In this document: positions 25,409 to 33,455 of the stretch, piece after piece | Numbering within the stretch: position 1 is the first letter of the stretch | How the letters are laid out: each line of letters starts with the position of its first letter | Origin: Methylocystis sp. | Lineage (GTDB): Bacteria; Pseudomonadota; Alphaproteobacteria; Rhizobiales; Beijerinckiaceae | Assembly: GCA_002929055.1 (NCBI GenBank) | Contig: PERY01000026.1 | Span: forward strand, 1-36,617 | Reading direction: 5' to 3' | DNA: 36,617 nt | Position numbers and translations under genes: made by a program | Notes under the pieces: model-generated | Told to the model about the DNA's origin: nothing | The model's input: only the letters and a program-made list of their open reading frames with translations | The model's database searches: none

Positions 25409-25893
25409 AGCGGACGATGCGCTCCTTCGCTCTTGCTCTCGCCTTCGCGCTCGCGGCCAGCGGCGCGCAGGCGCTCGACTTCAAACCCTATGGCCGCGGC
25501 GCCTTCGCGCAGATCGTGAAGGCGCATGCGGGCAGGCCGCTGATGATGCACTTCTGGTCCATCACCTGCCCGCCCTGCATCGCCGAACTGCCGCAATGGG
25601 CGAAGATGATCGAGATGCGCAAGGACGTCGACGTCGTGATGGTGAACATCGACGGCGACGAAGACCGCACGCGGGCCATGCTGCGGCTGGAGAAGGCTGG
25701 CCTCGGCAAGGCGGCGCATTACGCCTTTTCCGACGATTTCGTCGACAAGCTCTATTTCGAGGTCGACAAGAGCTGGCGCGGCGAACTCCCCTTCACCGCG
25801 CTCATAGCGCCGGACGGCGCCGTCACGACAGTGACCGGCGCGATCGACGATCCGCTGGTGACGAAGTGGCTGGAGAAGCGCGGGGGGAAGTGA
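25405..25893 (+). CDS. Exported TlpA-like thioredoxin
   Basis: A 162-residue thioredoxin-fold protein with a signal peptide (ending SGAQA) and the redox motif Cys55-Pro-Pro-Cys58 in FWSITCPPCIAELPQW. TlpA/ResA-type features include DVVMVNIDGDEDRTR and a cis-Pro segment GELPFTALIAPDG. The GTG start overlaps the stop of the propeller gene; ATG 25417 is an alternative. It ends the copper-locus operon. A likely job is to keep the Cys motifs of the propeller, TonB or DUF2946 partners reduced in the periplasm, as other TlpA-like proteins do for copper-site assembly. Confidence 0.9.
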   Translation: MKRTMRSFALALAFALAASGAQALDFKPYGRGAFAQIVKAHAGRPLMMHFWSITCPPCIAELPQWAKMIEMRKDVDVVMVNIDGDEDRTRAMLRLEKAGLGKAAHYAFSDDFVDKLYFEVDKSWRGELPFTALIAPDGAVTTVTGAIDDPLVTKWLEKRGGK

Positions 25894-25894
25894 T

Positions 25895-26479
25895 CTACCG
25901 CGTCGCGCCCGGCTTCCACAGCACGTCGCCCTTCTCGCGGTTCACGTAGCGCGAGGCGACGAAGAGGAAGTCGGAGAGGCGGTTCACGTAGGAGAGCGCC
26001 GTCGGCGATAATTCTTCGCCTTCCGTCTCCATCAGCGTCACCATCACGCGCTCGGCGCGCCGGCAGATGGTGCGCGCCATGTGAAGATGCGCGGCGGCGG
26101 CCGTGCCGCCGGGCAGCACGAAGGATTTCAGCGGCGAGAGCGACGCGTTGAGTTCGTCGATCTCCTTCTCCACCCGCTCCACCTGCGACGGGACGATCAC
26201 GAGCCGCATCGCGGGGTCGAGCGGCTTTTCGGGATCATGCGGCGTCGCGAGCTCCGCGCCGAGATCGAAAAGATCGTTCTGGATGCGCTCCAGCATGGCG
26301 TCGAGCGCGGCGTCCTGCGCCTCTATCGCGAGACGCGCCACGCCGATGGCGGCGTTGGTCTCGTCGATCGCGCCATAGGCCTCGACGCGAATGTCGTCCT
26401 TGCGGCGGCGCGCGCCGGTCGCGAGCGACGTGGCGCCCTTGTCGCCGCCCCTCGTGTAAATTCTGTCGAGCTTGACCAC
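25895..26479 (-). CDS. pduO: PduO-type cob(I)alamin adenosyltransferase
   Basis: Transfers the adenosyl group of ATP to cob(I)alamin to make coenzyme B12. The 194 residues begin with the ATP-binding signature RIYTRGGDKGATSL, continue with EAYGAIDETNAAIG and the C-terminal FVLPGGTAAAAHLHMARTICRRAER and LSDFLFVASRY, all family-typical. In methylotrophs the cofactor serves methylmalonyl-CoA and ethylmalonyl-CoA mutases. It is convergent with the thioredoxin gene, one base apart, and has a small twin-TM gene just upstream on the same strand. Confidence 0.95.
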   Translation of the reverse strand: MVKLDRIYTRGGDKGATSLATGARRRKDDIRVEAYGAIDETNAAIGVARLAIEAQDAALDAMLERIQNDLFDLGAELATPHDPEKPLDPAMRLVIVPSQVERVEKEIDELNASLSPLKSFVLPGGTAAAAHLHMARTICRRAERVMVTLMETEGEELSPTALSYVNRLSDFLFVASRYVNREKGDVLWKPGATR

Positions 26480-26483
26480 TGGC

Positions 26484-26678
26484 TTAGCGTCCCCGGAGAT
26501 AAAGAACCGTCATCGCGATGGCGAGCGCCAGAAACTGCAGGCCGACGCGCCAGCGCATCAGCGTCTGCGAGCGCTGCGGCGAACCGGCGCCGCCGCGAAA
26601 CATGTTGAAGAAGCCCGCCAGGACGACGAGGAACGCCGCCGCCGCGACGACGAAGATCAGCATATTCCCAAAAGGCAT
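26484..26678 (-). CDS. Twin transmembrane helix small protein (HIG1-like)
   Basis: A 64-residue protein with two hydrophobic helices (about 5-27 and 44-61) joined by a polar loop containing RGGAGSPQRSQTLMRWRV. The loop RSxxLMRWRV is typical of the HIG1-like twin-TM family found across alphaproteobacteria, often directly upstream of the PduO gene as here. HIG1 relatives associate with respiratory complexes, but no role is established for this one. Confidence 0.85.
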   Translation of the reverse strand: MPFGNMLIFVVAAAAFLVVLAGFFNMFRGGAGSPQRSQTLMRWRVGLQFLALAIAMTVLYLRGR

Positions 26679-26753
26679 GACGCTCCCCGAGGATTCGCTT
26701 CAGCAAGTAGAGAAGCGCCCGCGCCCGCGCAAGGCGATTATCGCCAAAGCAGC

Positions 26754-29210
26754 TTATCGCCGCAGCAGGCGCTGCAGATAGTCGAGTTCCTCCACGGGCC
26801 GCTCCGGCTGGCCGAGGCGGCGGCGCAGCTCCTCCTGCACGCGATGGGCGCGCTGCGCCGGCGGCAGGCCGAGCGGATCATATTTCTCATGGCCGGCGTT
26901 CTGGCCATTGCCATTGCGCCCCAGCGGATCGCGGCCCTTGCCCATGCGCCTTTTTCCCTTGCCCTTGCCCTCTTCGCCTTCGCCCTCCTGGGGCTCGCCG
27001 CGCATTGCTTCAGCGAGCTTGTCGGCGCCCTTGCGCAGCGACTCCACAGCGCGGCCCTGCGCGTCCACCGCCTTGCCGCGCCCCTCGCCCCCGGGCTTCA
27101 TGGCGTTCTCCGCCTCCTTCATCGCCTTGCGGGCGTCGTCGAGCTGCTCGCCCGCCTCCCCCGCCTCGCCTTTCATCGCGTCCTGCTGGCGCTCGAGCTT
27201 TTCGCGCAAGGCTTCCTGGCGCTGGCGCTCGGCGCTCATCTCGTCGCCGGCCTGCGGCTGGCCCTTCTTGGCCCCGCGCTGTTGCGGACGGCCCTCGTCG
27301 CCGGGCTTCATGCCCTGGAAGGTCTCGTCGCGAAGCTGCTGCTCCTCGCGCGAAAGCTGGTCGAGTTCGCCGAGCGCGCGCTGCATCTCGCGCTGACGCG
27401 CCTGCCGCGCGGCGTTCTGCGCCGGATCGCCCTCGCCGGTCTGCGCGTTCTCCATGATGTCCTGCAATTCGTCGAGCAGCTTCTGCGCCTGCGCCATGTC
27501 GCCGGACTTCATGGCCTTCTCGATGTCGTCGAGCATGGACTGAAGATCGTCGGGCGTGACGCTGTCCCCGTCGGCGGCGCTCTCGCGCGGCGGCTCGCCG
27601 GGCTGGCGCGGCTTCGCGCCAAGCTGCTCCATGAAATTGTTCATCGCCTCGCGCAGCTCCTGCGTGCGCCTCGCGATCTCCTCCTCGCTGTCGCCCCGCG
27701 CCATCGCCTCGCGCAGCGCCTGCTCGGCGGCGCGCAGGTCGCGCTCGGCCTGCGACGTGTCGCCGTCCTCGAGGCTCAGCGCCATCGCCCAGAGCATCTC
27801 CGCGACGGCGCGCAGATCGTCGTCCGAGCGCGGGCCATCGAGGCCGCGGCGGGCCGTGCGCAGGCCGAGATGAATGCTGGAGGGCGTCTCGAACGCTTCG
27901 GGCGCGAGCGAGAGCGCCTCCAGCGCCGCGCGGACATTGGCGCGCGCCTCAGGGTCGAGCGCCAGATTGCGCCGCTGCTCGACGAGGGCGCGGGCGAGCG
28001 GCTTTGTGAAGCGGCGCTGCGGCAGCACGATTTCGACGGGATCCGCGCTCCCCTCATTGCCGGCGGCGTCCCTGGCGACGAGCCGCATCGCGACGGTCGC
28101 GCCCGCATAGGGGCTGTCGGCGAGATCGAGGGTGGCCTTTCCCTCGCCGAGCCCGCCGGGGCCCGCCGGAAGCTCCAGCGGCAGGCGCGGCGGCTCGTAG
28201 AGCGCGCGCCGTGCGGGCCCGATGCGGCTGAACACGGCTTCCGCGCTCGTCACGCCATAATCGTCCTCGGCGCGATAGGCGATCGTCATGGAGCCGCGGG
28301 CGTTGTTGCGCGGCTTGCCGGCGAGGGCGATAGACGGCGCGCGGTCGGCGATGGCGGAGACGTCGAAGCCGCGCCCGTCCGGGAGATCGAGCCGGGCCGA
28401 GCCGGCGAGCCGGAGCACGGTCTCCTTGCCGCCGTCCGACTCGGCGGGCGCAAGAGCCCCGGAGACCGAAACCGACGTCTCGGTCGGGCGCAGACGCAGA
28501 AGCGAGTTCACGGGCGCCTCCACGGCGCCGCCCGCCTGCCCCAGCACGATGGGCGGGCGGCCGGTGTAGGCCGGCGGATCGAACCAGGCGTCGACGCGCT
28601 GGGCGGAGCCGAGCATGGGCATCGCCCGCCAGTCGAAAGCGGCGGACAGGCGCGGGCGTTTCTCGTCGCCCGCGACAAAGGCGGCGGCGACGGCCGCGAC
28701 GAGGGCAAAGGCGCGCAGCGCGTAAGGATCGCGCTCGGGCAGGCGCGGATGCGGCGGCATCACGGGCGTCTTCGCGAGCGCCGCTTCCAGCCGCCTGCGA
28801 TGGGCCGCCCAGAGCGCGGTCGTCGCCGGATCGGCGCCCTCGGCGCCCGCGAGCGTGTCGTCGAGAGATTGGGCCGGCTTGAGCGGCCCATTCGCGGCGG
28901 CGTCGAGCCGCGCGGCGGCGGCGCTTCGTCCAGGCGAGCCGCGCACAATCTCCCGCGCGGTGAGAAACAGCGCCGCAAAGCCGAAGGCGCTGACGCCAAG
29001 CATGCGCGCCTCGACCGGCAGCGCGCGCCAGAGGCCAAGCCAGGAGAGCGTCAGAAAGAACAGGGCGAGCGTCGCAAGGCCGGCGCAAAAGCGCAACAGG
29101 CGCTCCGCTAGCAGCGCGAGCGTGGAGCGGCGCAACGCCTGATCGAGGGTCGAAGCCTTTGGTCGGTCTTTGCGCGCCTTGGGGCGGTCTTTATCGGGAA
29201 AATCGTCCAT
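26754..29210 (-). CDS. DUF4175/TIGR02302 family membrane protein
   Basis: An 818-residue protein starting at ATG 29208-29210 (MDDFPDKDRPK) behind GGAGAG; an open extension to 29276 is not supported. There are about three transmembrane segments in the first 200 residues (LLRFCAGLATLALFFLTLSW, MLGVSAFGFAALFLTA and one near ALRAFALVAAVAAAFVAG), then a large periplasmic beta-rich part. The C-terminal third is long, helical and Gln/Glu/Arg/Met-rich (for example QRQEALREKLERQQDAMKG), probably coiled coil. The family is conserved in Rhizobiales and not functionally characterised. Confidence 0.85.
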   Translation of the reverse strand: MDDFPDKDRPKARKDRPKASTLDQALRRSTLALLAERLLRFCAGLATLALFFLTLSWLGLWRALPVEARMLGVSAFGFAALFLTAREIVRGSPGRSAAAARLDAAANGPLKPAQSLDDTLAGAEGADPATTALWAAHRRRLEAALAKTPVMPPHPRLPERDPYALRAFALVAAVAAAFVAGDEKRPRLSAAFDWRAMPMLGSAQRVDAWFDPPAYTGRPPIVLGQAGGAVEAPVNSLLRLRPTETSVSVSGALAPAESDGGKETVLRLAGSARLDLPDGRGFDVSAIADRAPSIALAGKPRNNARGSMTIAYRAEDDYGVTSAEAVFSRIGPARRALYEPPRLPLELPAGPGGLGEGKATLDLADSPYAGATVAMRLVARDAAGNEGSADPVEIVLPQRRFTKPLARALVEQRRNLALDPEARANVRAALEALSLAPEAFETPSSIHLGLRTARRGLDGPRSDDDLRAVAEMLWAMALSLEDGDTSQAERDLRAAEQALREAMARGDSEEEIARRTQELREAMNNFMEQLGAKPRQPGEPPRESAADGDSVTPDDLQSMLDDIEKAMKSGDMAQAQKLLDELQDIMENAQTGEGDPAQNAARQARQREMQRALGELDQLSREEQQLRDETFQGMKPGDEGRPQQRGAKKGQPQAGDEMSAERQRQEALREKLERQQDAMKGEAGEAGEQLDDARKAMKEAENAMKPGGEGRGKAVDAQGRAVESLRKGADKLAEAMRGEPQEGEGEEGKGKGKRRMGKGRDPLGRNGNGQNAGHEKYDPLGLPPAQRAHRVQEELRRRLGQPERPVEELDYLQRLLRR

Positions 29211-29341
29211 TCGCTCTCCGGCGAGAAGGGCATTCCGCCCAGATGGAGGTTTGCCGCCGACTATACAATCCCCCAAGGGGGAACGCTAAGCAAAGCGGGA
29301 AGAATTGGCCTTTTGCGCGGCGGGGCGGTTAACATGCGTTC

Positions 29342-29845
29342 ATGACCCGCACCCGCAAAGCGACGGCCGACGTCGTCTCCGACCCGTCGAGCGATCTCGC
29401 GACGCTGCCCACGCCCGTCGCGGCGATCTACAACAAAATCCTTGCGGCGCTCGAGAAGAACGACGTCGAGGCGCTGCGCATCCCCATCGACTGGAACGAG
29501 GTTCGACCGATCTTCGCGAAAAGCGGGACTTACAAGGCCGGAACGGACCCCATCGAAATCCTGAAGGCGCAATCCTTCGACGGCAAGGGGCGCGAAACCC
29601 TCGCGATCATGCGCGCCGTGCTGGCGCAGCCTTTCGTGAAAATCGCGCGTGGGCCGGTCACGCTCTACGAATGGCCGGCCTTCGCCAAAAAGCCGACGCC
29701 CGCGACGAACGAGGCGACGCTGGCGAGATGGGCCTGCGTGCGCTTCGCGGATCTCGCGCGTTCGAATGCGGAGGGAAAGCCGCGCCCGATGCGCGTCGGA
29801 ATCGCATCGGACGGCGTGTGGCATTATTTCTGGAGCGAGGACTAA
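29342..29845 (+). CDS. Conserved hypothetical protein
   Basis: A 167-residue soluble protein starting MTRTRKATADVV, with no signal peptide and no membrane helix. Aromatic clusters include TLYEWPAF and, at the C-terminus, GIASDGVWHYFWSED. I do not recognise a family. The coding pattern is consistent over the whole length. Its stop overlaps by three bases the stop of the convergent small gene. Confidence 0.7.
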   Translation: MTRTRKATADVVSDPSSDLATLPTPVAAIYNKILAALEKNDVEALRIPIDWNEVRPIFAKSGTYKAGTDPIEILKAQSFDGKGRETLAIMRAVLAQPFVKIARGPVTLYEWPAFAKKPTPATNEATLARWACVRFADLARSNAEGKPRPMRVGIASDGVWHYFWSED

Positions 29846-30066
29846 ATCTCGCGTCTTTGCTCATGCGGCCGCGCATGCGCAAGGCCTTTCTCCTCGGCGC
29901 GCTTCAGCTCTTCGGCTTCCTCCGTCTCCAGCGCGCGTTCGGCGTCTTTGGCGGCGGGCTCGACCTTGCCGCTTTCCACGAATTTGCGCTGCGAGTCGTT
30001 GTATTGCTTCGCCGCCGTGCGATTGCCTTCGCCTTCGTTTTTTTCCGTTTCGTCCTGGTCTGTCAT
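29842..30066 (-). CDS. Small, highly charged hypothetical protein
   Basis: 74 residues starting at ATG 30064-30066, with GGGAG eight bases upstream; the open extension to 30240 is not supported. It is rich in Glu, Lys, Arg and Ala with no hydrophobic core (NDSQRKFVESGKVEPAAKDAERALE), probably helical or intrinsically disordered. Similar short charged proteins are common in Rhizobiales, but no function is known to me. Confidence 0.65.
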   Translation of the reverse strand: MTDQDETEKNEGEGNRTAAKQYNDSQRKFVESGKVEPAAKDAERALETEEAEELKRAEEKGLAHARPHEQRREI

Positions 30067-30230
30067 TTTTCGATCTCCCGTCGCTTGGACAGGGCAGAAC
30101 GCGGCGGGCGCCAGCTTGTTCCGCTCGAGCGGCCGACGCCTGACCGGAACGGCCGCAGGAACATCGAAAGTCGCATCGCGTTGCAGGAACGGCGTTGGGG
30201 CTTTGTCGAACAAGGACCCAGGAGATGGCG

Positions 30231-30680
30231 ATGACGACACTACGGAAATTCTTCACGGCCGGCGTTGCGGCGACGATGCTTGCGGGCGTCGTAGCGGCCG
30301 CGACGCCCGCCGAGGCGCAATGGGGCGGATGGGGCGGCGGCGGCTTCCATCGTGGCGGATGGGGCGGCGGCGGCTTCCACCGTGGCGGATGGGGCGGCGG
30401 CGGCTTCCATCGCGGCGCATGGGGTGGCGGCGGATGGGGTCCGCGCTTCGGCTATGGCGGCGGTTGGCGTCGCGGATGGGGCGGCGGCGGCTGGGGTTGG
30501 GGCGGCGGCGCGACGGCCGGCCTCCTTGGCGGCCTGGCGCTCGGCAGCATCGCAGGCGCAGCGGCGTCCTCGCCCGGCTATTACGGCTATGGCGGATATC
30601 CCTACGGCGGCTACGGCTTTTATGGCGCCGCCGCTCCGGCGTGGGGCTATGGCGGCGGCTGCACCTGCCCGGGCTGGTGA
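30231..30680 (+). CDS. Secreted Gly/Trp/His-rich repeat protein
   Basis: 149 residues. ATG 30231 is six bases after AGGAG; ATG 30225 is too close. A signal peptide ends at PAEA-Q. The mature part has three near-identical decapeptides WGGGGFHRGG, then more GGGW blocks, a hydrophobic Ala/Leu/Gly stretch (AGLLGGLALGSIAGAAA) that looks like a glycine-zipper membrane segment, and a Tyr/Gly-rich end closing with GGCTCPGW. Periodic His and a CxC could bind metal, but that is speculation. Such proteins may belong to the cell surface; the function is unknown. Confidence 0.75.
   Translation: MTTLRKFFTAGVAATMLAGVVAAATPAEAQWGGWGGGGFHRGGWGGGGFHRGGWGGGGFHRGAWGGGGWGPRFGYGGGWRRGWGGGGWGWGGGATAGLLGGLALGSIAGAAASSPGYYGYGGYPYGGYGFYGAAAPAWGYGGGCTCPGW
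30331..30420 (+). repeat. Three tandem 30-bp repeats
   Basis: Units begin at 30331, 30361 and 30391. They differ at a few positions (TTCCAT versus TTCCAC, GTGGCG versus GCGGCG) and encode the WGGGGFHRGG decapeptide. A decayed fourth unit follows. Unit number could vary by slippage without shifting the frame. Confidence 0.9.
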
Positions 30681-30725
30681 GGACGGACGGTCCGGCTTAT
30701 GATGACAATGCGCGTAACAAGACAT

Positions 30726-30748
30726 GCAACCGCGCGCCGCGCGGTTGC
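30726..30748 (+). repeat. Perfect 10-bp hairpin between two small genes
   Basis: GCAACCGCGC and GCGCGGTTGC with a GCC loop, located 45 bases after the Gly-rich gene and 14 bases before the next ATG. No T-run follows, so its role as a terminator is doubtful; it may affect initiation at 30763. Confidence 0.6.
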
Positions 30749-30762
30749 AGCGAGGCTGTCGG

Positions 30763-31107
30763 ATGAACGGGAAAACTCTTGCGCTGATCGCAGCCTTGCT
30801 GACGCCGTCGCCCGCTCTCGCGGGCTCGGTCGCCTCGTCCAACTGGATGATCCCCAACCGGGACGTGGCGATGCATTGCAGGCCGCTGAATTACGAAATC
30901 CACTGCTCGATCTCGCGCATGGCCAATCCGGAATACAGCTCGTTCTGCTTTTACGTCGGACCCGGCGGACAGTCCTACCCGATGAAGCGCGACTACCGCT
31001 TCGGATTTCACAACGAGATCGTCAGCATCAAGGTGAATGACGGGCTACGCATCACCGGGCTGCTGACGGAAGCGCGCACGGGAAGACAGGCGCGTTGTTC
31101 GGAGTGA
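30763..31107 (+). CDS. Small exported hypothetical protein with four Cys
   Basis: 114 residues starting at ATG 30763, with GAGG seven bases upstream; an in-frame extension to 30724 passes through the hairpin and is rejected. The signal peptide MNGKTLALIAALLTPSPALAG is clear. The mature part has four Cys (MHCRP, IHCSI, SFCFY, ARCSE), which suggests two disulfides, and is otherwise beta-like. No family is recognised. Convergent with the dihydroorotase-like gene, one base apart. Confidence 0.7.
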   Translation: MNGKTLALIAALLTPSPALAGSVASSNWMIPNRDVAMHCRPLNYEIHCSISRMANPEYSSFCFYVGPGGQSYPMKRDYRFGFHNEIVSIKVNDGLRITGLLTEARTGRQARCSE

Positions 31108-31108
31108 A

Positions 31109-32434
31109 CTAAGGCGCCGCCTGAAAGCGTATCGGCTCGCCGATGGAAGGCGCGACAAGATCGCCCTCCCACATCACCTTGATCCCGCGCACGAATGTGC
31201 CCACCGGCCAGCCCGTGACCTCCATGCCGTCATAAGGCGTCCAGCCGACGCGCGACGCGATCCACGAATTGCGGATGGTCTCGCGCCGCTTCATGTCGAC
31301 GATGGTGAGATCGGCGTCATAGCCTTTCGCCACGCGCCCCTTGCCCGCCATGCCGAAGAGCCGCAGCGGCCCCGCGCTGGTGAGGTCCACGAATCGCGCC
31401 AGCGTGAGCTTGCCTTCGTTCACCGCATTGAGCATCAGCGGCACGAGCGTCTGAACGCCCGCCATGCCGGCGGGGCTTTTGGGATAGGGCTGCGCCTTTT
31501 CCTCGAGCGTATGCGGCGCGTGGTCGGAGCCGAGAACGTCCACGACGCCCTGTTGAACGCCGCGCCACAGCGCGTCGCGATGGCGCGGCTCGCGCACGGG
31601 CGGGTTCTGCTGCGCGAGCGTCCCGAGCCGCGCATAGTCGTCCGAAGTGAGCATGAGATGATTTGGCAGGACTTCGACGCTGACGATGTCCTTGTGCTGC
31701 GCGAGAAGATCGATCTCCTCCGCGGTGGTGATATGCAGAACATGGATGAGCGCGCGCTTCTCGCGGGCGATCCTCACGAGACGCTGCGTCGAGCGCAACG
31801 CGGTCTCGACGTCGCGCCAGACGGGATGCGAGGTCACGTCGCCTTCGACGCGCAAGGGCTTGCGTTCGTTCAGGCGATACTCGTCCTCGCTGTGGAAGGC
31901 CGCGCGGCGGCGCGTATGCGACAGCACCAGCGCGACGCCCTCGTCGTCGGGCACGAGAAGCGAACCGGTGGACGAGCCCATGAAAACCTTCACGCCCGCG
32001 GCGGCCGGCAGGCGCTCCAGCTCGGCGAGGTCTCTGGCGTTTTCATGCGTGCCGCCGACCCAGAAGGCGAAGTCGGTATGCATGCGCCCGGTCGCACGCG
32101 CGACCTTGTCGGCAAGCTCGGCCTCGCCCGTGGTGAGCGGGTTGGTGTTGGGCATCTCGAAAAGGCCCGTCACGCCGCCCAGCACGGCGCCGCGCGAACC
32201 CGATTCGAGGTCTTCCTTGTGTGGAAAGCCCGGCTCGCGAAAATGCACCTGCGAATCGACGACCCCGGGGAGAATGTGCAGCCCGCGGCAGTCGATCGTC
32301 TCGCCCGCCGAGGCGCGGGAGAGGTCGCCGATCTCCAGGATTTTTCCGTCGCGGACGCCCACGTCGCGCAGCCCCTCCCCATCCTGGTTGACGAGCGCGC
32401 CTCCAGAGAGGATGAGATCGAATGTCTGCGGCAT
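31109..32434 (-). CDS. Dihydroorotase family amidohydrolase
   Basis: A 441-residue cyclic amidohydrolase of the class I dihydroorotase/allantoinase group. The first metal motif reads Asp60-Ser-Gln62-Val-His64 in DSQVHFREPG, where the usual pattern is D-x-H-x-H, so one ligand His is Gln. Other landmarks are present: GVKVFMGSST (the carbamylated Lys position), AFHSEDEYR, LIHVLHITTAEE and the catalytic DVLGSDHAPH. I recall the same Gln variant in rhizobial relatives, so it is probably a subfamily trait. It may be a working dihydroorotase, a related amidohydrolase or a scaffold; no pyrB is adjacent to decide. Confidence 0.85.
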   Translation of the reverse strand: MPQTFDLILSGGALVNQDGEGLRDVGVRDGKILEIGDLSRASAGETIDCRGLHILPGVVDSQVHFREPGFPHKEDLESGSRGAVLGGVTGLFEMPNTNPLTTGEAELADKVARATGRMHTDFAFWVGGTHENARDLAELERLPAAAGVKVFMGSSTGSLLVPDDEGVALVLSHTRRRAAFHSEDEYRLNERKPLRVEGDVTSHPVWRDVETALRSTQRLVRIAREKRALIHVLHITTAEEIDLLAQHKDIVSVEVLPNHLMLTSDDYARLGTLAQQNPPVREPRHRDALWRGVQQGVVDVLGSDHAPHTLEEKAQPYPKSPAGMAGVQTLVPLMLNAVNEGKLTLARFVDLTSAGPLRLFGMAGKGRVAKGYDADLTIVDMKRRETIRNSWIASRVGWTPYDGMEVTGWPVGTFVRGIKVMWEGDLVAPSIGEPIRFQAAP

Positions 32435-32529
32435 GGATGGCGCCTCGCTTGCAGTGGGCCTGCACTAGATAAGCACAAGTTGCTGCTACGCCAAGGCGCG
32501 TGCGATCCAACCACACGGGAAAGAATGCA

Positions 32530-33348
32530 ATGACCACGGCGATCCTGCTGAGGGACCGCGGCGTTATCGAGGTTTCGGGCGAAGACGCGGCCAAATTCCT
32601 TCATAATCTGGTGACGAACGACATTGCGTCGCTGAAAGCCGGCGAAGCGCGCTATGCGGCGCTGCTGACGCCGCAAGGCAAGATCCTGTTCGATTTTGTC
32701 GTCTTCGCGCTTCCCGAGGACCGTTTCCTACTCGATTGTCCGCTTTCCCTCGCCGCCGATCTCGATCAGCGGTTGAGCCTTTACAAGCTGCGCTCGAAGA
32801 TCACGGTGGCCAACGCCAGCGACAGGCTAGAGGCGATCGCCTTCCCGGACGCGACGGAGCGTCCGGATGTCTCAGCCCTCGCCCTCGCTCCCGACCCGCG
32901 CAGCGACGCGCTCGGCTGGCGGGCGCTAGCCGAAAAGGGCGCGATCGACGCGCCCGGCCCGCTCGCGGCCTATGAAACGCGCCGCATCCGCGCCGGAGTG
33001 CCGCAGGGGGGCGCCGACTTCGCCTATAGCGACGCTTTTCCGCACGAGGCCGACATGGACATTTTCGCGGGCCTCGACTTCAAGAAGGGCTGCTATGTGG
33101 GCCAGGAAGTCGTCTCGCGGATGAAGCACCGCAATCTCGTGCGCAAGCGCGTGACGCACTATCGCGCCCCTGGCGGCGCGCCGCCGCCGGGCCAGTCGAT
33201 CCGCGCGGGGGAAGTCGAGATCGGCGTGACGGGTTCCGCCGTCGGCGAAGAGGGCCTCGCGCTCATCCGCCTCGACCGGCTCAAGGACGCGCAGGAAAAA
33301 GGCGACGCGCCAATGGCTGGCGGGAAGACGCTCGAGTTTCCCGAGTGA
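32530..33348 (+). CDS. ygfZ: Folate-binding YgfZ/GcvT-like protein
   Basis: A 272-residue tetrahydrofolate-dependent iron-sulfur cluster maintenance protein. The family signature KGCYVGQE is at about residues 192-199, preceded by FAGLDFKKG, and the N-terminus has AAKFLHNLVTNDI and a folate-pocket-like YAALLTPQGKILFDF. YgfZ supports repair of MiaB-type and other clusters. ATG 32530 is the start; it is divergent from the dihydroorotase-like gene and about 100 bases from the convergent pmoC. Confidence 0.93.
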   Translation: MTTAILLRDRGVIEVSGEDAAKFLHNLVTNDIASLKAGEARYAALLTPQGKILFDFVVFALPEDRFLLDCPLSLAADLDQRLSLYKLRSKITVANASDRLEAIAFPDATERPDVSALALAPDPRSDALGWRALAEKGAIDAPGPLAAYETRRIRAGVPQGGADFAYSDAFPHEADMDIFAGLDFKKGCYVGQEVVSRMKHRNLVRKRVTHYRAPGGAPPPGQSIRAGEVEIGVTGSAVGEEGLALIRLDRLKDAQEKGDAPMAGGKTLEFPE

Positions 33349-33455
33349 CGACGCCTCCCGGCCGAAGTGAGCCGGAAGGCGCGTTGAGCTCGACGATAGA
33401 TGACCAATCTGCGGAGCGCCGCCTCAGGCGCGACATGCGCACCGTTTCCGTCGCG

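Noticed and set aside
26472..29111. An 879-codon open frame on the plus strand opposite the DUF4175 gene
   Set aside because: It mirrors the minus-strand coding sequence, has a Leu/Ala/Arg composition typical of antisense frames, and has no ribosome site.
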